Assembly (NCBI RefSeq): GCF_001618385.1
Contig: NZ_BDCR01000001.1
Location: 682,001-746,000 of the forward strand
Source of the DNA: Paludibacter jiangxiensis
Lineage (GTDB): Bacteria; Bacteroidota; Bacteroidia; Bacteroidales; Paludibacteraceae
Length of the DNA: 64,000 bases
Direction: 5' to 3'
Shown here: piece by piece, positions 27,374 through 37,764 of the stretch
Position numbering within the stretch: position 1 is the stretch's first letter
Layout: each line of letters opens with the position of its first letter
Notes under the pieces: model-generated
Database searches by the model: none
Seen by the model: only the letters and a program-made list of their open reading frames with translations
Told to the model about the DNA's origin: nothing
Position numbers and translations under genes: made by a program

Positions 27374-27412
27374 AAAACCGGAGCTACTGTCAGTCAGTAA
27401 AACTCCGGCTTT
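27372..27412. terminator. Terminator between exosortase gene and murC
   Basis: CCGGAG / CTCCGG (27378-27383 with 27403-27408) with an inner ACTG/CAGT pairing. On the minus strand a T6 run follows, making a good murC terminator; on the plus strand only CTTT follows, so termination of the exosortase transcript is weaker. Confidence 0.75.
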
Positions 27413-27416
27413 AGAT

Positions 27417-28790
27417 TTATTTTCTTTCTTCGAGCAACTGTTTTATGTCCGGTAGCAGCCGGTCAATATCGCCAGCCCCAAATGTTGCAAGCACATCAAA
27501 ATTTTTCTTTTTTGCAAGAATACTGAGCAACTCCTGCTTGGTGCAAAGTGTCTTCTTTTTGGTCGTAATCCGGTCAAAAATAATTTGGGAAGTAACACCC
27601 GGTATCGGTTGCTCGCGGGCAGGATAAATATCGAGCAAAATAACCTCATCAAGCAGAGACAGCGCCTCAGCAAAACCCTCAGCAAAGTCGCGGGTACGGG
27701 TGTAGAGGTGCGGCTGAAAAATACCACACACTTTACGTTCGCCATACACCTTCTTGATTGAACTGATGCTTGTTTTCAGTTCCGTAGGGTGATGCGCATA
27801 ATCGTCAATAAAAACCAGCTTATCGCTCTTATATTGAATATCAAAACGACGGTGAATCCCCTTAAAGGAAGCCATTCCGGCTTTCAGCTCTTCGGCTGTT
27901 GCACCGGCCAGCCAGGCCAGAGCCATTGCTGCAGTTCCGTTTTCCACATTCACCGGAACAGGAACTCCGAGACGTATATTATGAATTTCTTCGGTCGGTG
28001 TGTGAAAATCGAATATGATTTCGCCGTTGGAAATCCGCATATTGGTAGCTTTGAAATCCGCATCCTGATCGACAGCATACGTATAGCATTTCACAGACGA
28101 ATGAACACGGGGAGTTAAATCAGCTCCTTTTTTGACGATCAAATAACCTCCTTCACGAACCAACGAGGTGAAGTGTTCAAAGCTCTCGCGGAATGCTTCC
28201 GGTGTCCCGTAAATATCCAGGTGATCGGGATCGGCGGCCGTAATAACTGCCATGTAAGGTGTAAGTTGATGGAACGAACGATCGTATTCATCAGCCTCAA
28301 TCACGACATAATCACTCTTTTGAGATAGCAAAAGATTGGTCGTGTAGTTTTTGGAAATTCCTCCCAGAAAAGCATTGCAATCCACGTGCGACTCTTTGAG
28401 CAGGTGCGCCGTCATAGTCGATGTGGTGGTTTTGCCGTGTGTTCCGGCAATACAAATACCCCGTTGCTGACGGGTAATCTCGCCCAGCACCTGCGCTCTT
28501 TTGAGGAGTTTGAATCCGTGACGTTCAAAAAAAAGCCGTTCCGAGTGGTCGGCAGGAACGGCAGGTGTGTAAACTACAAGGGTATTGTCGGGTTGCTTAA
28601 ATAAAGTGGGGATTAAAGAGACCTCATCTTCATAATGGATGGCAATTCCTTCTTTTTCCAATTGTTGAGTCAGATCGGAACGCGTACGGTCATAACCGGC
28701 AACGTCAAATCCTTTAGCCCTGAAAAACCGGGCCAAAGCACTCATTCCAATGCCGCCTATTCCGAGAAAATAAAAATTTTGATAAGACAT
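27417..28790 (-). CDS. murC: UDP-N-acetylmuramate-L-alanine ligase
   Basis: A 457-aa cytoplasmic Mur ligase adding L-Ala to UDP-MurNAc. Evidence: N-terminal Rossmann motif FLGIGGIGMSALARFF, ATP-binding GTHGKTTTSTM (about 113-123), the EADEYDRSF and AADPDHLDIYG motifs, RRFDIQY, DDYAHHPTE, QPHLYTRT, and the C-terminal FGAGDIDRL. The GIGGIGMS start and length fit MurC better than the recycling ligase Mpl. It lies outside any visible dcw cell-wall cluster, close to the recycling kinase anmK. The exosortase gene converges on it. Confidence 0.92.
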   Translation of the reverse strand: MSYQNFYFLGIGGIGMSALARFFRAKGFDVAGYDRTRSDLTQQLEKEGIAIHYEDEVSLIPTLFKQPDNTLVVYTPAVPADHSERLFFERHGFKLLKRAQVLGEITRQQRGICIAGTHGKTTTSTMTAHLLKESHVDCNAFLGGISKNYTTNLLLSQKSDYVVIEADEYDRSFHQLTPYMAVITAADPDHLDIYGTPEAFRESFEHFTSLVREGGYLIVKKGADLTPRVHSSVKCYTYAVDQDADFKATNMRISNGEIIFDFHTPTEEIHNIRLGVPVPVNVENGTAAMALAWLAGATAEELKAGMASFKGIHRRFDIQYKSDKLVFIDDYAHHPTELKTSISSIKKVYGERKVCGIFQPHLYTRTRDFAEGFAEALSLLDEVILLDIYPAREQPIPGVTSQIIFDRITTKKKTLCTKQELLSILAKKKNFDVLATFGAGDIDRLLPDIKQLLEERK

Positions 28791-28833
28791 TTCTTTCTAA
28801 ATAGTATATCAGTTAACAAGTTGTATCGTGGTG

Positions 28834-29328
28834 TCATTTATCCGGCAATTCAATCGTACCCGAAAAGTCGATTGCCTGCCGGTTGTTACTGGTGACACTA
28901 ACTGTTGTCGTGCCATTCAGCCAAATAGAGACAAAGAACCGGTATGTATCTTCCTTTGCCCTTACTTTGAAACTAACAGTAAAGCTCTTATTCTTTGCAT
29001 TGAAAGTTGTTTTTTTCTCCAGCACCGGTTCCGAAAATTTAATTCCGCCCTCACTGCCGATCGGAGCTGAATAGGCTCTTCCAAAATAAGGCAGATAAGA
29101 GATGGCAGAATCCTGCGCAATAGTGAGCGTATATTCGGACGTAAGAGGAATCATATTACCCCGCATGGGTCGGGCCTGATCCAGTATCAGGCGATAACGC
29201 TCGGTTTCAACTGCTTTTTTTACTTTGGCTTCCTTCGCGGCAGCCTTGCTTTGCCGGCTTTCATTCTGGCTCCAAACGATTCCCGCGAAAACCAGCAATC
29301 CCATCACAAGAAAGAATTTCGTCTTCAT
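28834..29328 (-). CDS. DUF4251 domain-containing exported protein
   Basis: A 164-aa protein with a signal peptide (VMGLLVFAGIVWSQ, cleavage near residue 20), a Lys/Ala-rich linker, then a domain matching DUF4251: YRLILDQARPMRGNMIPLTSEYTLTI, SYLPYFGRAYSAP, and a C-terminal beta region SFKVRAKEDTYRFFVSIW. The family is common and uncharacterised in Bacteroidales; the protein is probably periplasmic. It is 43 nt upstream of murC and 58 nt downstream of anmK on the same strand. Confidence 0.85.
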   Translation of the reverse strand: MKTKFFLVMGLLVFAGIVWSQNESRQSKAAAKEAKVKKAVETERYRLILDQARPMRGNMIPLTSEYTLTIAQDSAISYLPYFGRAYSAPIGSEGGIKFSEPVLEKKTTFNAKNKSFTVSFKVRAKEDTYRFFVSIWLNGTTTVSVTSNNRQAIDFSGTIELPDK

Positions 29329-29386
29329 AAGAAAATCTCATTTAAGTAAAACAAAACTAAGCTCTAAAATATCTGCACAACACGAA

Positions 29387-30478
29387 TTATTTATACATCA
29401 AAGAAACAGGTAGTCCGGTGATACTCCCGGAACAACTATCCTCCGGCGCCCCGGTAACCGATGCAAGAGTATTCACCTCTCTATTTACCCGCAAGAAACC
29501 AAGAAAGGCAAAGATTAACGCCTCCTTATAGTTTACAAGCAGGCTGTCCGGCACATGAAGTTCATGATGTGTCAGTTGCTGCATTCTCTCAACCAAAAAT
29601 TTATTCAACGCACCGCCGCCGGTTATCAACATTTTCCCTTTGGACAATTGTTCCACATCGCGGGTAATCTGATACGCAATGTGCTCTACCATAGTCCTCA
29701 TTTTATCTTTCAACGGGATTGATGACTGAATAAGCATCGGCTGGAAAACATCCGTAAACCACTCTTTTCCCAACGACTTGGGCCCCTTTTCATTGAAATA
29801 GCTCTGGTTGTTCATCGCATCGAGCAATGATTGGCTCACATTACCCGAACGTGCCATTTCTCCGTCCCTGTCATATTCCGCTCCCGTCTGACGTGCCAGA
29901 TAGTTGAGAGGCATATTGCACAAAGATATATCATAGGCCAATCTGCGGCCGTTAAGATTATATGAAATATTGGAAATACCTCCCAGATTAAGGCAAAAGT
30001 CATAATCAGAGAAGAGTAACTGATCGCCTATTGGGACCAATGGAGCTCCCTGACCGCCCAAAGCCACATCCAACGATCTGAAATCGTATACAACCGGAAT
30101 CCCGGTTTGGGCAAGTATCGCATTCCCATCGCCAATCTGTGACGAAAAGCCAAGTTGCGGCTGATGGAAAATGGTGTGCCCGTGCGACGCAATCAGGCAA
30201 GGATGAAGATTCTGTTTATCAATAAAAGAACGCACCTGAATGCCAATATATTTTCCCAAATCAGCATTGGTCTTTACAAAATCGTAAGCCGAACCGGTTT
30301 CAAGCGTACTCAATCGTTGTTTCCATTCTTCAGAATACGGAACAGTTTCTGCTACGGTAATTTTGTAATCGTACTTTCCGTATTCATTGCGGTTAAATTC
30401 ACAATGAGCAATATCCAGCCCATCGAGCGATGTGCCTGACATCAGGCCTATTACACTGCTAACTTCCAAAGAACGCAT
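29387..30478 (-). CDS. anmK: Anhydro-N-acetylmuramic acid kinase
   Basis: A 363-aa sugar kinase phosphorylating 1,6-anhydroMurNAc in peptidoglycan recycling. Visible motifs: GLMSGTSLDGLDIAHCEF near the N-terminus (ATP and catalytic region), ASHGHTIFHQP, GDGNAILAQTGIPVVYDFR, LNLGGISNISY, DRDGEMARSG, and the C-terminal ATPase-fold motif ITGGGALNKFL. Full length. A TACCTTTG box lies upstream on the minus strand (30537-30530) without a well-spaced -33 element. Its neighbours DUF4251 and murC on the same strand support a cell-wall context. Confidence 0.95.
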   Translation of the reverse strand: MRSLEVSSVIGLMSGTSLDGLDIAHCEFNRNEYGKYDYKITVAETVPYSEEWKQRLSTLETGSAYDFVKTNADLGKYIGIQVRSFIDKQNLHPCLIASHGHTIFHQPQLGFSSQIGDGNAILAQTGIPVVYDFRSLDVALGGQGAPLVPIGDQLLFSDYDFCLNLGGISNISYNLNGRRLAYDISLCNMPLNYLARQTGAEYDRDGEMARSGNVSQSLLDAMNNQSYFNEKGPKSLGKEWFTDVFQPMLIQSSIPLKDKMRTMVEHIAYQITRDVEQLSKGKMLITGGGALNKFLVERMQQLTHHELHVPDSLLVNYKEALIFAFLGFLRVNREVNTLASVTGAPEDSCSGSITGLPVSLMYK

Positions 30479-30581
30479 AGCATACGATATTTACAAAAAT
30501 CAGAGGTTATTTTCACAATTTTGTTTTGACAAAGGTACATAAATTAGCCCGTATTTGCTCCCCGAATGTCACATTCCAATA

Positions 30582-32027
30582 TTACAACAAGGGGCTAAAC
30601 AAGCGAGCCACCGACTCTTTAATGCGTGTTGAAATCGGACGGTTGCTCCACTCTTCAAGGGTAATCTCAGTGCATAACTGTTGATCGGCCAGGAATATTT
30701 CTTTGAGTTCCACCGCACTTTTCTGATCGTAAATAAACGCATTGAGCTCAAAATTCTGTTCGTAGCTTCTGAAATCCATATTCGCCGATCCGACTGTTGA
30801 AATCTCATCGTCGATTACAATTGCCTTACTGTGCATAAAAGCATTGCGGTAGAGATAAATCTTAACACCCGCCTCAAGCGACTGCGTAATATAGGAATAG
30901 CTACACGATTGAGTCATGGGGGTATCGGTCTTTTCGGGCATCATTACCCGCACATCGACACCACCGAGAGCAGCAGTTTGAAGAGCTGACATCACAATGT
31001 CGGTAGGCATAAAATAGGGAGTCTGTACGTAGACATAGCGGGTTGCTGAAGTTACAGCCACAAAAATACCCTGCTGGATATTCTCCCAGTCTGAATCCGG
31101 ACCACTGGTTACGACCTGCACCACGTTGTCACGGTCAGGAATGGGTGGAATATAGGGGAAGAAATGATCGCCGGAAAGCAACTGGCGGCTCACAAAAAAC
31201 CAATCGGTAAGAAACGCGTATTGCAATCCATGGATAGCCGGACCTTCGATGCGCATAAAAGTATCACGCCACATGCCCAGTTTATTGCCTGTCAAATATC
31301 TATCGGCAATATTGACACCTCCGGTAAAGCCCACACTACCGTCAATAATCACTATTTTACGGTGATTCCGGTAATTTATCCTGTTTTTGCGAATGGTAAT
31401 TTTGAAGTGAGCCGGTAAAAACGAGTAGAGTTCTACCCCGGCAGCTCTGAGCTCATTTTGCTGAGGCCTCTTGAAATGAAAACTTCCCACGAAGTCGAAA
31501 ATCAATCGTATGCGCACGCCCTGAGATGCTTTACGGATAAGCAATTCACGGAATTTTTTTCCTACTTCATCATCCTCAATGATATAAAATTCGATATGAA
31601 TTTCTTTTGTTGCTTTTTCAATTTCGCCAAAAAGGGCATCAAACGTATCAACGCCATTCGTGTAAATGCGAATATCGTTCCCCTGAAAAGCAAGGGCTTC
31701 ACTGTTATTCTTCAGCAAATGGATAAGGTGCTTTTTGCTTTCGGACAAAGAACTATTATCCACATCCAGTTCTTCCAGATTCTCTTTGGGACGGTTATGC
31801 AGCCTTCGTATGCTCTTCTTGGCAACAATTTTCTGCTTGCGGTAGTCCTGTCCTAAATAAAGATATAAGATAAAGCCGAGTAAAGGAAGAAAAATAAGCA
31901 CAAGAATCCATGCCAGCGATTTTACAGGATTACGGTTTTCCAGCAAAATCACCACAATGGTAGGTGCCATCGTAAAAAGATAAATACACAGCAACAACCA
32001 TTCCGGAATTGAAGAAAGGTGAAACAT
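30582..32027 (-). CDS. cls: Cardiolipin synthase
   Basis: A 481-aa membrane phospholipase D-type enzyme making cardiolipin. Two N-terminal transmembrane helices (LLLCIYLFTMAPTIVVIL; LAWILVLIFLPLLGFILYLYLG) precede two PLD domains with HKD motifs: NHRKIVIIDGSVGFTGG and MHSKAIVIDDEISTVGSAN. The open frame runs 14 codons further upstream, but the ATG at 32025-32027 is preceded by a purine-rich AGAGAGAA site and begins the conserved N-terminus. A well-spaced promoter lies at 32067-32097. Confidence 0.92.
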   Translation of the reverse strand: MFHLSSIPEWLLLCIYLFTMAPTIVVILLENRNPVKSLAWILVLIFLPLLGFILYLYLGQDYRKQKIVAKKSIRRLHNRPKENLEELDVDNSSLSESKKHLIHLLKNNSEALAFQGNDIRIYTNGVDTFDALFGEIEKATKEIHIEFYIIEDDEVGKKFRELLIRKASQGVRIRLIFDFVGSFHFKRPQQNELRAAGVELYSFLPAHFKITIRKNRINYRNHRKIVIIDGSVGFTGGVNIADRYLTGNKLGMWRDTFMRIEGPAIHGLQYAFLTDWFFVSRQLLSGDHFFPYIPPIPDRDNVVQVVTSGPDSDWENIQQGIFVAVTSATRYVYVQTPYFMPTDIVMSALQTAALGGVDVRVMMPEKTDTPMTQSCSYSYITQSLEAGVKIYLYRNAFMHSKAIVIDDEISTVGSANMDFRSYEQNFELNAFIYDQKSAVELKEIFLADQQLCTEITLEEWSNRPISTRIKESVARLFSPLL

Positions 32028-32066
32028 CTGTTCTCTCTTTTTTGTAGATATAACGCTTGAGAGCAA

Positions 32067-32097
32067 CAAATGTAAAGAGTTTTAACAACAAAAGCAA
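32067..32097 (-). promoter_or_regulatory. Promoter of cls (TTG-N20-TACATTTG)
   Basis: On the minus strand TTG (32097-32095), 20 nt, TACATTTG (32074-32067), about 40 nt before the preferred cls start. Confidence 0.65.
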
Positions 32098-32104
32098 GTA
32101 AAAT

Positions 32105-32386
32105 TTAAAGCTCTCCTTTTCTTCTATCTGTAACCCTTCGGTATATCCAGGCTATAGTAAACGTAGGAATGATATCCGTCGAGGGAAATGCCTCTTCCAG
32201 AAAATCGACAATACCACCCAGCACACCTACCCTGCCGCCGAACAGAAAATAAAATATGGCTGCAGATACAGGCGCCCAGACTATATCGGACAATTCACCC
32301 AGAGCAGGTACGACATAAGACGCACACCCTATGGCATCCAACAGGATACAGAGCCATAACGAGGGTCGTTTACGGGATTGAAGCAT
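32105..32386 (-). CDS. Small conserved membrane protein
   Basis: A 93-aa hydrophobic protein with three predicted membrane segments: LWLCILLDAIGCASYVVPAL, IVWAPVSAAIFYFLFGG and VGVLGGIVDFLEEAFP, ending in PTFTIAWIYRRVTDRRKGEL. Similar small proteins are frequent in Bacteroidota and uncharacterised. The frame is open upstream to 32437, but the ATG at 32384-32386 (MLQSRKRPSLW) gives the family-like N-terminus. It sits between the TPR protein and cls on the same strand. Confidence 0.75.
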   Translation of the reverse strand: MLQSRKRPSLWLCILLDAIGCASYVVPALGELSDIVWAPVSAAIFYFLFGGRVGVLGGIVDFLEEAFPSTDIIPTFTIAWIYRRVTDRRKGEL

Positions 32387-32503
32387 AATTTCAGAAATGA
32401 TAATTAAGGGAAATGGGCACCAACGACAACCATACATGTTTCGAACCGTAAAACTTGTTCAGGTTCTGAATGCAGATAATGGGTTCTCTGAAATCAAAAA
32501 TAT

Positions 32504-34549
32504 TTATTTACAGCTTTCCTTTATTTTGCGGGTATTGTCAATCCCCATTTGTTGTGCAATATGCCAGTCTCGACAGGCACTTCTGGTATCAGACAACTGA
32601 TACTCTGCATTGCCTCTGTAATTATATGCTTCTCCGAGATTTGAATCCAGTTCGATGGCCTTATTCAAATCAATCACAGCTTCTTTATACTTTTTGACAA
32701 CACATTTTGCAATGCCGCGGCCACAATAATACAGAGCCATATCTGGTGTTAATGCAATGGCTTTGTCATATTCGCTTATAGCTGACAACATGTTGTTTTC
32801 AAAACATTTAATCTGGGCTAAAATAAAATGTGCTTGTCCTGATTCTGTACTCAAAGTCATTGCTTGCTGACAGTCATTCTTGGCTTTTGCTACCTGATTA
32901 TTGGCAATATAAGCCATTGCCCTTAATAGCAAAGCTTCAGAAGATTTCGGGTTCAACTCAATAGCCATAGAATAATATCGTATAGATTCAGACAGATCAT
33001 TCAATCCTCCATAAGCATTTGCCATGCACAAACAAATATCGTAACTCCGGGGGTTGATAGCAAATGCTGCACAATACTCCTGTAAGGCCGTTTGCGGATC
33101 TCTTTTAATGTTAAATGCTAAATTACCTTTTCCGACTAAAGCATCATCGCACTTCGGATTGATTTTCAACGCATTTGAAAAATCGGAAAGAGCTTCTTCA
33201 TACATGCCCAACATGCCTTCCGTATTTCCGCGCATTACAAGAAAATCGATATTGTTACTGCTATTTTTGGCTGCAATATTATAATAATTCAATGCTTCTT
33301 TATACTTACCTGATTTATTGTAAACATTTGCCAAATGAAAATAGATCCCTTCGAATTTCGGATTAAGAGAAAGTACCTTTTCAAAATCATGGATAGCCTC
33401 CTTAAAATCATTGCCGGAAGTATATCTGAGTATTCCTCTGTTGGCAATAGCTTCTTCAAAGTCGGGATTCAGAGTGATTGCCTTATCGAAGGCCTCAAAT
33501 GCAGCATGATAGTTGAGTAATTGAAAGTGAACAAGGCCAAGTACATTATAGACAATGTAGTTATCGGGTTGAACGGCAATGGCTTTATGGATATCGGCCA
33601 TGCAACCGGCTGTATCACTCAAATTTAGTTTAGCCCATGAACGGCTTGCATAATAGATTGATTGCGTGGAGTCGAGAGTAATGACCTTGTCGTAGTCTGC
33701 CATCGCGAGCCTGAAATTGTTGGCTTTCAGATAGGAGTTTGCCCGTTCAAAATAAACTTCTTTATCGTTAGGAGAATGTATAAGTGCCTGATTGTAATAA
33801 TCGATAGATGATTGATAATCACCTTGCAAATTATAAATCAATCCCTTTTGATAATAACCGAGATGATTGGAAGGAACAAGCCGAATGACAGCGTCAAAGT
33901 CTTCGAGTGCCGACTGAAAATTGCTCATTCTTGCAAGCAGCGATCCCCTGTTCAAATAAAAATCCGGCTCGTTGGGATATAATTGGATAGCCTGGGTAAA
34001 ATCGGAAATGGCATCTTGCCATTTTCCATTAGCCGCATTTATCATTCCTTTATTACCCCAATTTTCCGATTCGCTACCTGCCGCCTGCGATTTTGGCAAT
34101 TCAAGAATTTTAAAGCTACCATCATTCAGATTAAACATACATCTTCCAAGTCGTTGCATTCCTTCAGGTCCGAATGAAAGAGAAGTTCTGTTTTCTTTGA
34201 TTAATGTTGCCGAAAGGTCGGTAATGACAGAGCCTCCGATTGCTAAAGTGCGGATACGAACCGCGGCATTAGCTGGAAGAATGCCCGCTAAAAGTTGTTC
34301 TTGCGAAATGCCTGAAAGATCCGAAGGTTGAATAAAGTTGTTCTTTAGCAGATAAGCAGCCTCAGCAATGGTCAGGTCTGTATTCTTTACGGATACATCA
34401 AAGGAACATTGCACATTCGATCCATTGATTTTGCAGGGGATATTCAATCCCGTTGCCATCTTTTGATTCGAAAATATAGGTTTAGTATTTCCGAACAGAT
34501 CAACCAGATTAAAACTGATTAGTAGAAGAAACAAGACTATTCGACCCAT
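32504..34549 (-). CDS. Exported TPR-repeat protein with degenerate retropepsin-like N-terminal domain
   Basis: A 681-aa protein. A signal peptide (about 1-20, VLFLLLISFNLVDLFG) is followed by a region (about 30-145) that reads like a clan-AA retropepsin-like domain: IPCKINGSNVQCSFDVSVK, AEAAYLLKNNFIQPSDLSGISQ, IRTLAIGGSVITDLSATLI, then LGRCMFNLNDGSFKI. The usual catalytic Asp-Thr-Gly is replaced by D51-V-S, so proteolysis is unlikely. About fourteen tetratricopeptide repeats fill residues 160-670 (for example AISDFTQAIQLYPNEPDFYLNRG), a protein-interaction scaffold. Partner and pathway are unknown. The gene lies downstream of ettA on the same strand. Confidence 0.8.
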   Translation of the reverse strand: MGRIVLFLLLISFNLVDLFGNTKPIFSNQKMATGLNIPCKINGSNVQCSFDVSVKNTDLTIAEAAYLLKNNFIQPSDLSGISQEQLLAGILPANAAVRIRTLAIGGSVITDLSATLIKENRTSLSFGPEGMQRLGRCMFNLNDGSFKILELPKSQAAGSESENWGNKGMINAANGKWQDAISDFTQAIQLYPNEPDFYLNRGSLLARMSNFQSALEDFDAVIRLVPSNHLGYYQKGLIYNLQGDYQSSIDYYNQALIHSPNDKEVYFERANSYLKANNFRLAMADYDKVITLDSTQSIYYASRSWAKLNLSDTAGCMADIHKAIAVQPDNYIVYNVLGLVHFQLLNYHAAFEAFDKAITLNPDFEEAIANRGILRYTSGNDFKEAIHDFEKVLSLNPKFEGIYFHLANVYNKSGKYKEALNYYNIAAKNSSNNIDFLVMRGNTEGMLGMYEEALSDFSNALKINPKCDDALVGKGNLAFNIKRDPQTALQEYCAAFAINPRSYDICLCMANAYGGLNDLSESIRYYSMAIELNPKSSEALLLRAMAYIANNQVAKAKNDCQQAMTLSTESGQAHFILAQIKCFENNMLSAISEYDKAIALTPDMALYYCGRGIAKCVVKKYKEAVIDLNKAIELDSNLGEAYNYRGNAEYQLSDTRSACRDWHIAQQMGIDNTRKIKESCK

Positions 34550-34581
34550 ATCAAAAGGATGTGTTTTTCATGAAGCGGAAG

Positions 34582-34614
34582 ATTCACCGGATAAATTAAG
34601 ATTATCCGGTGAAT
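34582..34614. other. Hairpin downstream of ettA
   Basis: A perfect 13-bp inverted repeat (34582-34594 with 34602-34614, TTCACCGGATAA core) with a 7-nt loop, about 20 nt past the ettA stop and 33 nt before the TPR gene start. There is no T-run on the minus strand, so it may be a weak terminator or an mRNA-stabilising element. Confidence 0.5.
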
Positions 34615-34633
34615 TATTATTTGGATTGTCAGA

Positions 34634-36301
<1,668 letters not shown>

Positions 36302-36355
36302 AGAATTTTTATAGGGTTATTGATTGATATTTTGATATTTATAATTTTGGAATGA

Positions 36356-36387
36356 CAAAGATAAGGAAAATTCTCTTTGCTCCTCAA
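36356..36387 (-). promoter_or_regulatory. Promoter of ettA (TTG-N21-TATCTTTG)
   Basis: On the minus strand TTG (36387-36385), 21 nt, TATCTTTG (36363-36356), 55 nt ahead of the ettA start codon. Confidence 0.65.
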
Positions 36388-36436
36388 TTTCTACACTATC
36401 TGAGGTAAAACCACACCGACAGTTCCGTCCACTTCA

Positions 36437-36467
36437 TTGCCGGATTATAAATTAAGTGTTATCTTTG
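36437..36467 (+). promoter_or_regulatory. Promoter of the polysaccharide deacetylase gene (TTG-N20-TATCTTTG)
   Basis: TTG (36437-36439), a 20-nt spacer and TATCTTTG (36460-36467), about 70 nt before the start codon; back to back with the ettA promoter. Confidence 0.7.
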
Positions 36468-36539
36468 CTTCTCATAAAACACTATTCGTGCGATCCCCGA
36501 CGGGTGAACGACCGAAATGGAAAATGACATTACCGCATT

Positions 36540-37148
36540 ATGCTGATAGAACGTCCTTTATGGATTTTGCGCAGACTCTTTCCCAATGCGCTGTGGCGGA
36601 TGGACAAAACGCAAAAAACGGTTTATCTTACGTTTGATGACGGCCCGGTACCGGAAACAACGCCACAAGTACTGGAAATACTGGAAAAGAACGGCATAAA
36701 GGCAACGTTTTTTTGCGTGGGCGACAATGTGAGAAAATATCCGGAGATCTTCAAAATGGTGACGGATGCCGGACACCGTATCGGGAATCACACCTTCAAT
36801 CATGTACGGGGATTTGCCTTGCAGGAAGAAGAGTATCTGGCAAATGTAGAGAAGGCTTCGGCGCTGATCCATTCCGATTTACTGCGACCACCGCACGGAC
36901 AGTTGACGCGGAGCCTTTATAAAAAATTGAAAGCAACGCACCGGATCGTGATGTGGGACCTGATTACCCGCGACTATAACCGTTCGCTGTCGCCCGAAAA
37001 GATCGTTTCCATCGTAAAAAAATATAGCCGAAACGGCTCTATTATCGTTTTTCACGATTCGGAAAAATCGAACAAAAACGTATTGGCGGCATTGCCCGAG
37101 TCTATCGAATTTCTGAAACAACAAGGATATCAGTTCAAAACGCTTTAA
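36540..37148 (+). CDS. NodB-type polysaccharide deacetylase family protein
   Basis: A 202-aa carbohydrate esterase family 4 protein. NodB motifs in order: TFDDGPVPETT (about 31-41, catalytic Asp and metal Asp), GNHTFNH (metal His pair), RPPHGQ, WDLITRDYN, and IVFHDS (C-terminal His). There is no signal peptide, only a short basic and aromatic N-terminus, so its location is uncertain. Family members deacetylate GlcNAc-type polymers such as peptidoglycan or chitin oligomers; the actual substrate is unknown. It is followed after 13 nt by a PAP2-like membrane protein. Confidence 0.88.
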   Translation: MLIERPLWILRRLFPNALWRMDKTQKTVYLTFDDGPVPETTPQVLEILEKNGIKATFFCVGDNVRKYPEIFKMVTDAGHRIGNHTFNHVRGFALQEEEYLANVEKASALIHSDLLRPPHGQLTRSLYKKLKATHRIVMWDLITRDYNRSLSPEKIVSIVKKYSRNGSIIVFHDSEKSNKNVLAALPESIEFLKQQGYQFKTL

Positions 37149-37161
37149 TAATTCATACTTT

Positions 37162-37764
37162 ATGCGACTGGCAGCAAAAATCATATCTGTTATTTTCCAC
37201 CCGTTGTTTATTCCAACCTACGGAATCCTTCTGCTCTTCACAACGGCACGTTTTGCAGCAGTACCCTTTTTGCCGAAACTGATTGTTGCCACTACGGTTT
37301 TATGTTGCACGGCTATTATCCCGGCACTCATTATTTTCCTTTTTCTGAAACTGGGAAAAGTGACGTCTCTCAATATCGATAAACGTCAGGAAAGAACCCG
37401 CCCCTATGTTTATTCGTTAGTTTCGTACATGCTTTGCGCTTATTATCTGTGGAATGTGAATATGCCGCGCTGGTTCGTGATGATGGTGGTGGGAAGCGCC
37501 GCCGCGTTGCTAGTATTGTTGCTGGTAAATTTGCGTTGGAAAATGAGTGCTCATCTTTCAGCCATGGGAGGCCTGCTGGCAGGTATTTTTGTGGTTGCCA
37601 TGCACTACGTTATCAACCCTTATATGCTGATAATAGGAGCTTTATTTGCTTCTGCAGCAGTAGGTTCTTCGCGCGTTATTCTGGATGCACATACCCCGGA
37701 ACAAACCTTGGCTGGGTTCTTCAACGGATTTATATTCGTAATGATAGCTGGGATGATCTTCTAA
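37162..37764 (+). CDS. PAP2-like membrane phosphatase family protein
   Basis: A 200-aa protein with about six transmembrane helices. It preserves the three PAP2 motifs in reduced form: K-x6-RP in DKRQERTRP, S-x-H in MSAHLSAMGG, and SR-x5-H in SSRVILDAHTPEQTLAG. It is therefore probably an undecaprenyl- or other lipid-phosphate phosphatase-like enzyme. That call is by motif spacing only; some members of this compact group may be inactive. It lies 13 nt downstream of the deacetylase, and its stop codon interlocks with the stop of the convergent rsmE gene. Confidence 0.7.
   Translation: MRLAAKIISVIFHPLFIPTYGILLLFTTARFAAVPFLPKLIVATTVLCCTAIIPALIIFLFLKLGKVTSLNIDKRQERTRPYVYSLVSYMLCAYYLWNVNMPRWFVMMVVGSAAALLVLLLVNLRWKMSAHLSAMGGLLAGIFVVAMHYVINPYMLIIGALFASAAVGSSRVILDAHTPEQTLAGFFNGFIFVMIAGMIF

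Noticed and set aside
27417-28790. Mpl (murein peptide ligase) instead of MurC
   Set aside because: The N-terminal GIGGIGMS motif and 457-aa length fit MurC, while Mpl has a different N-terminal signature.
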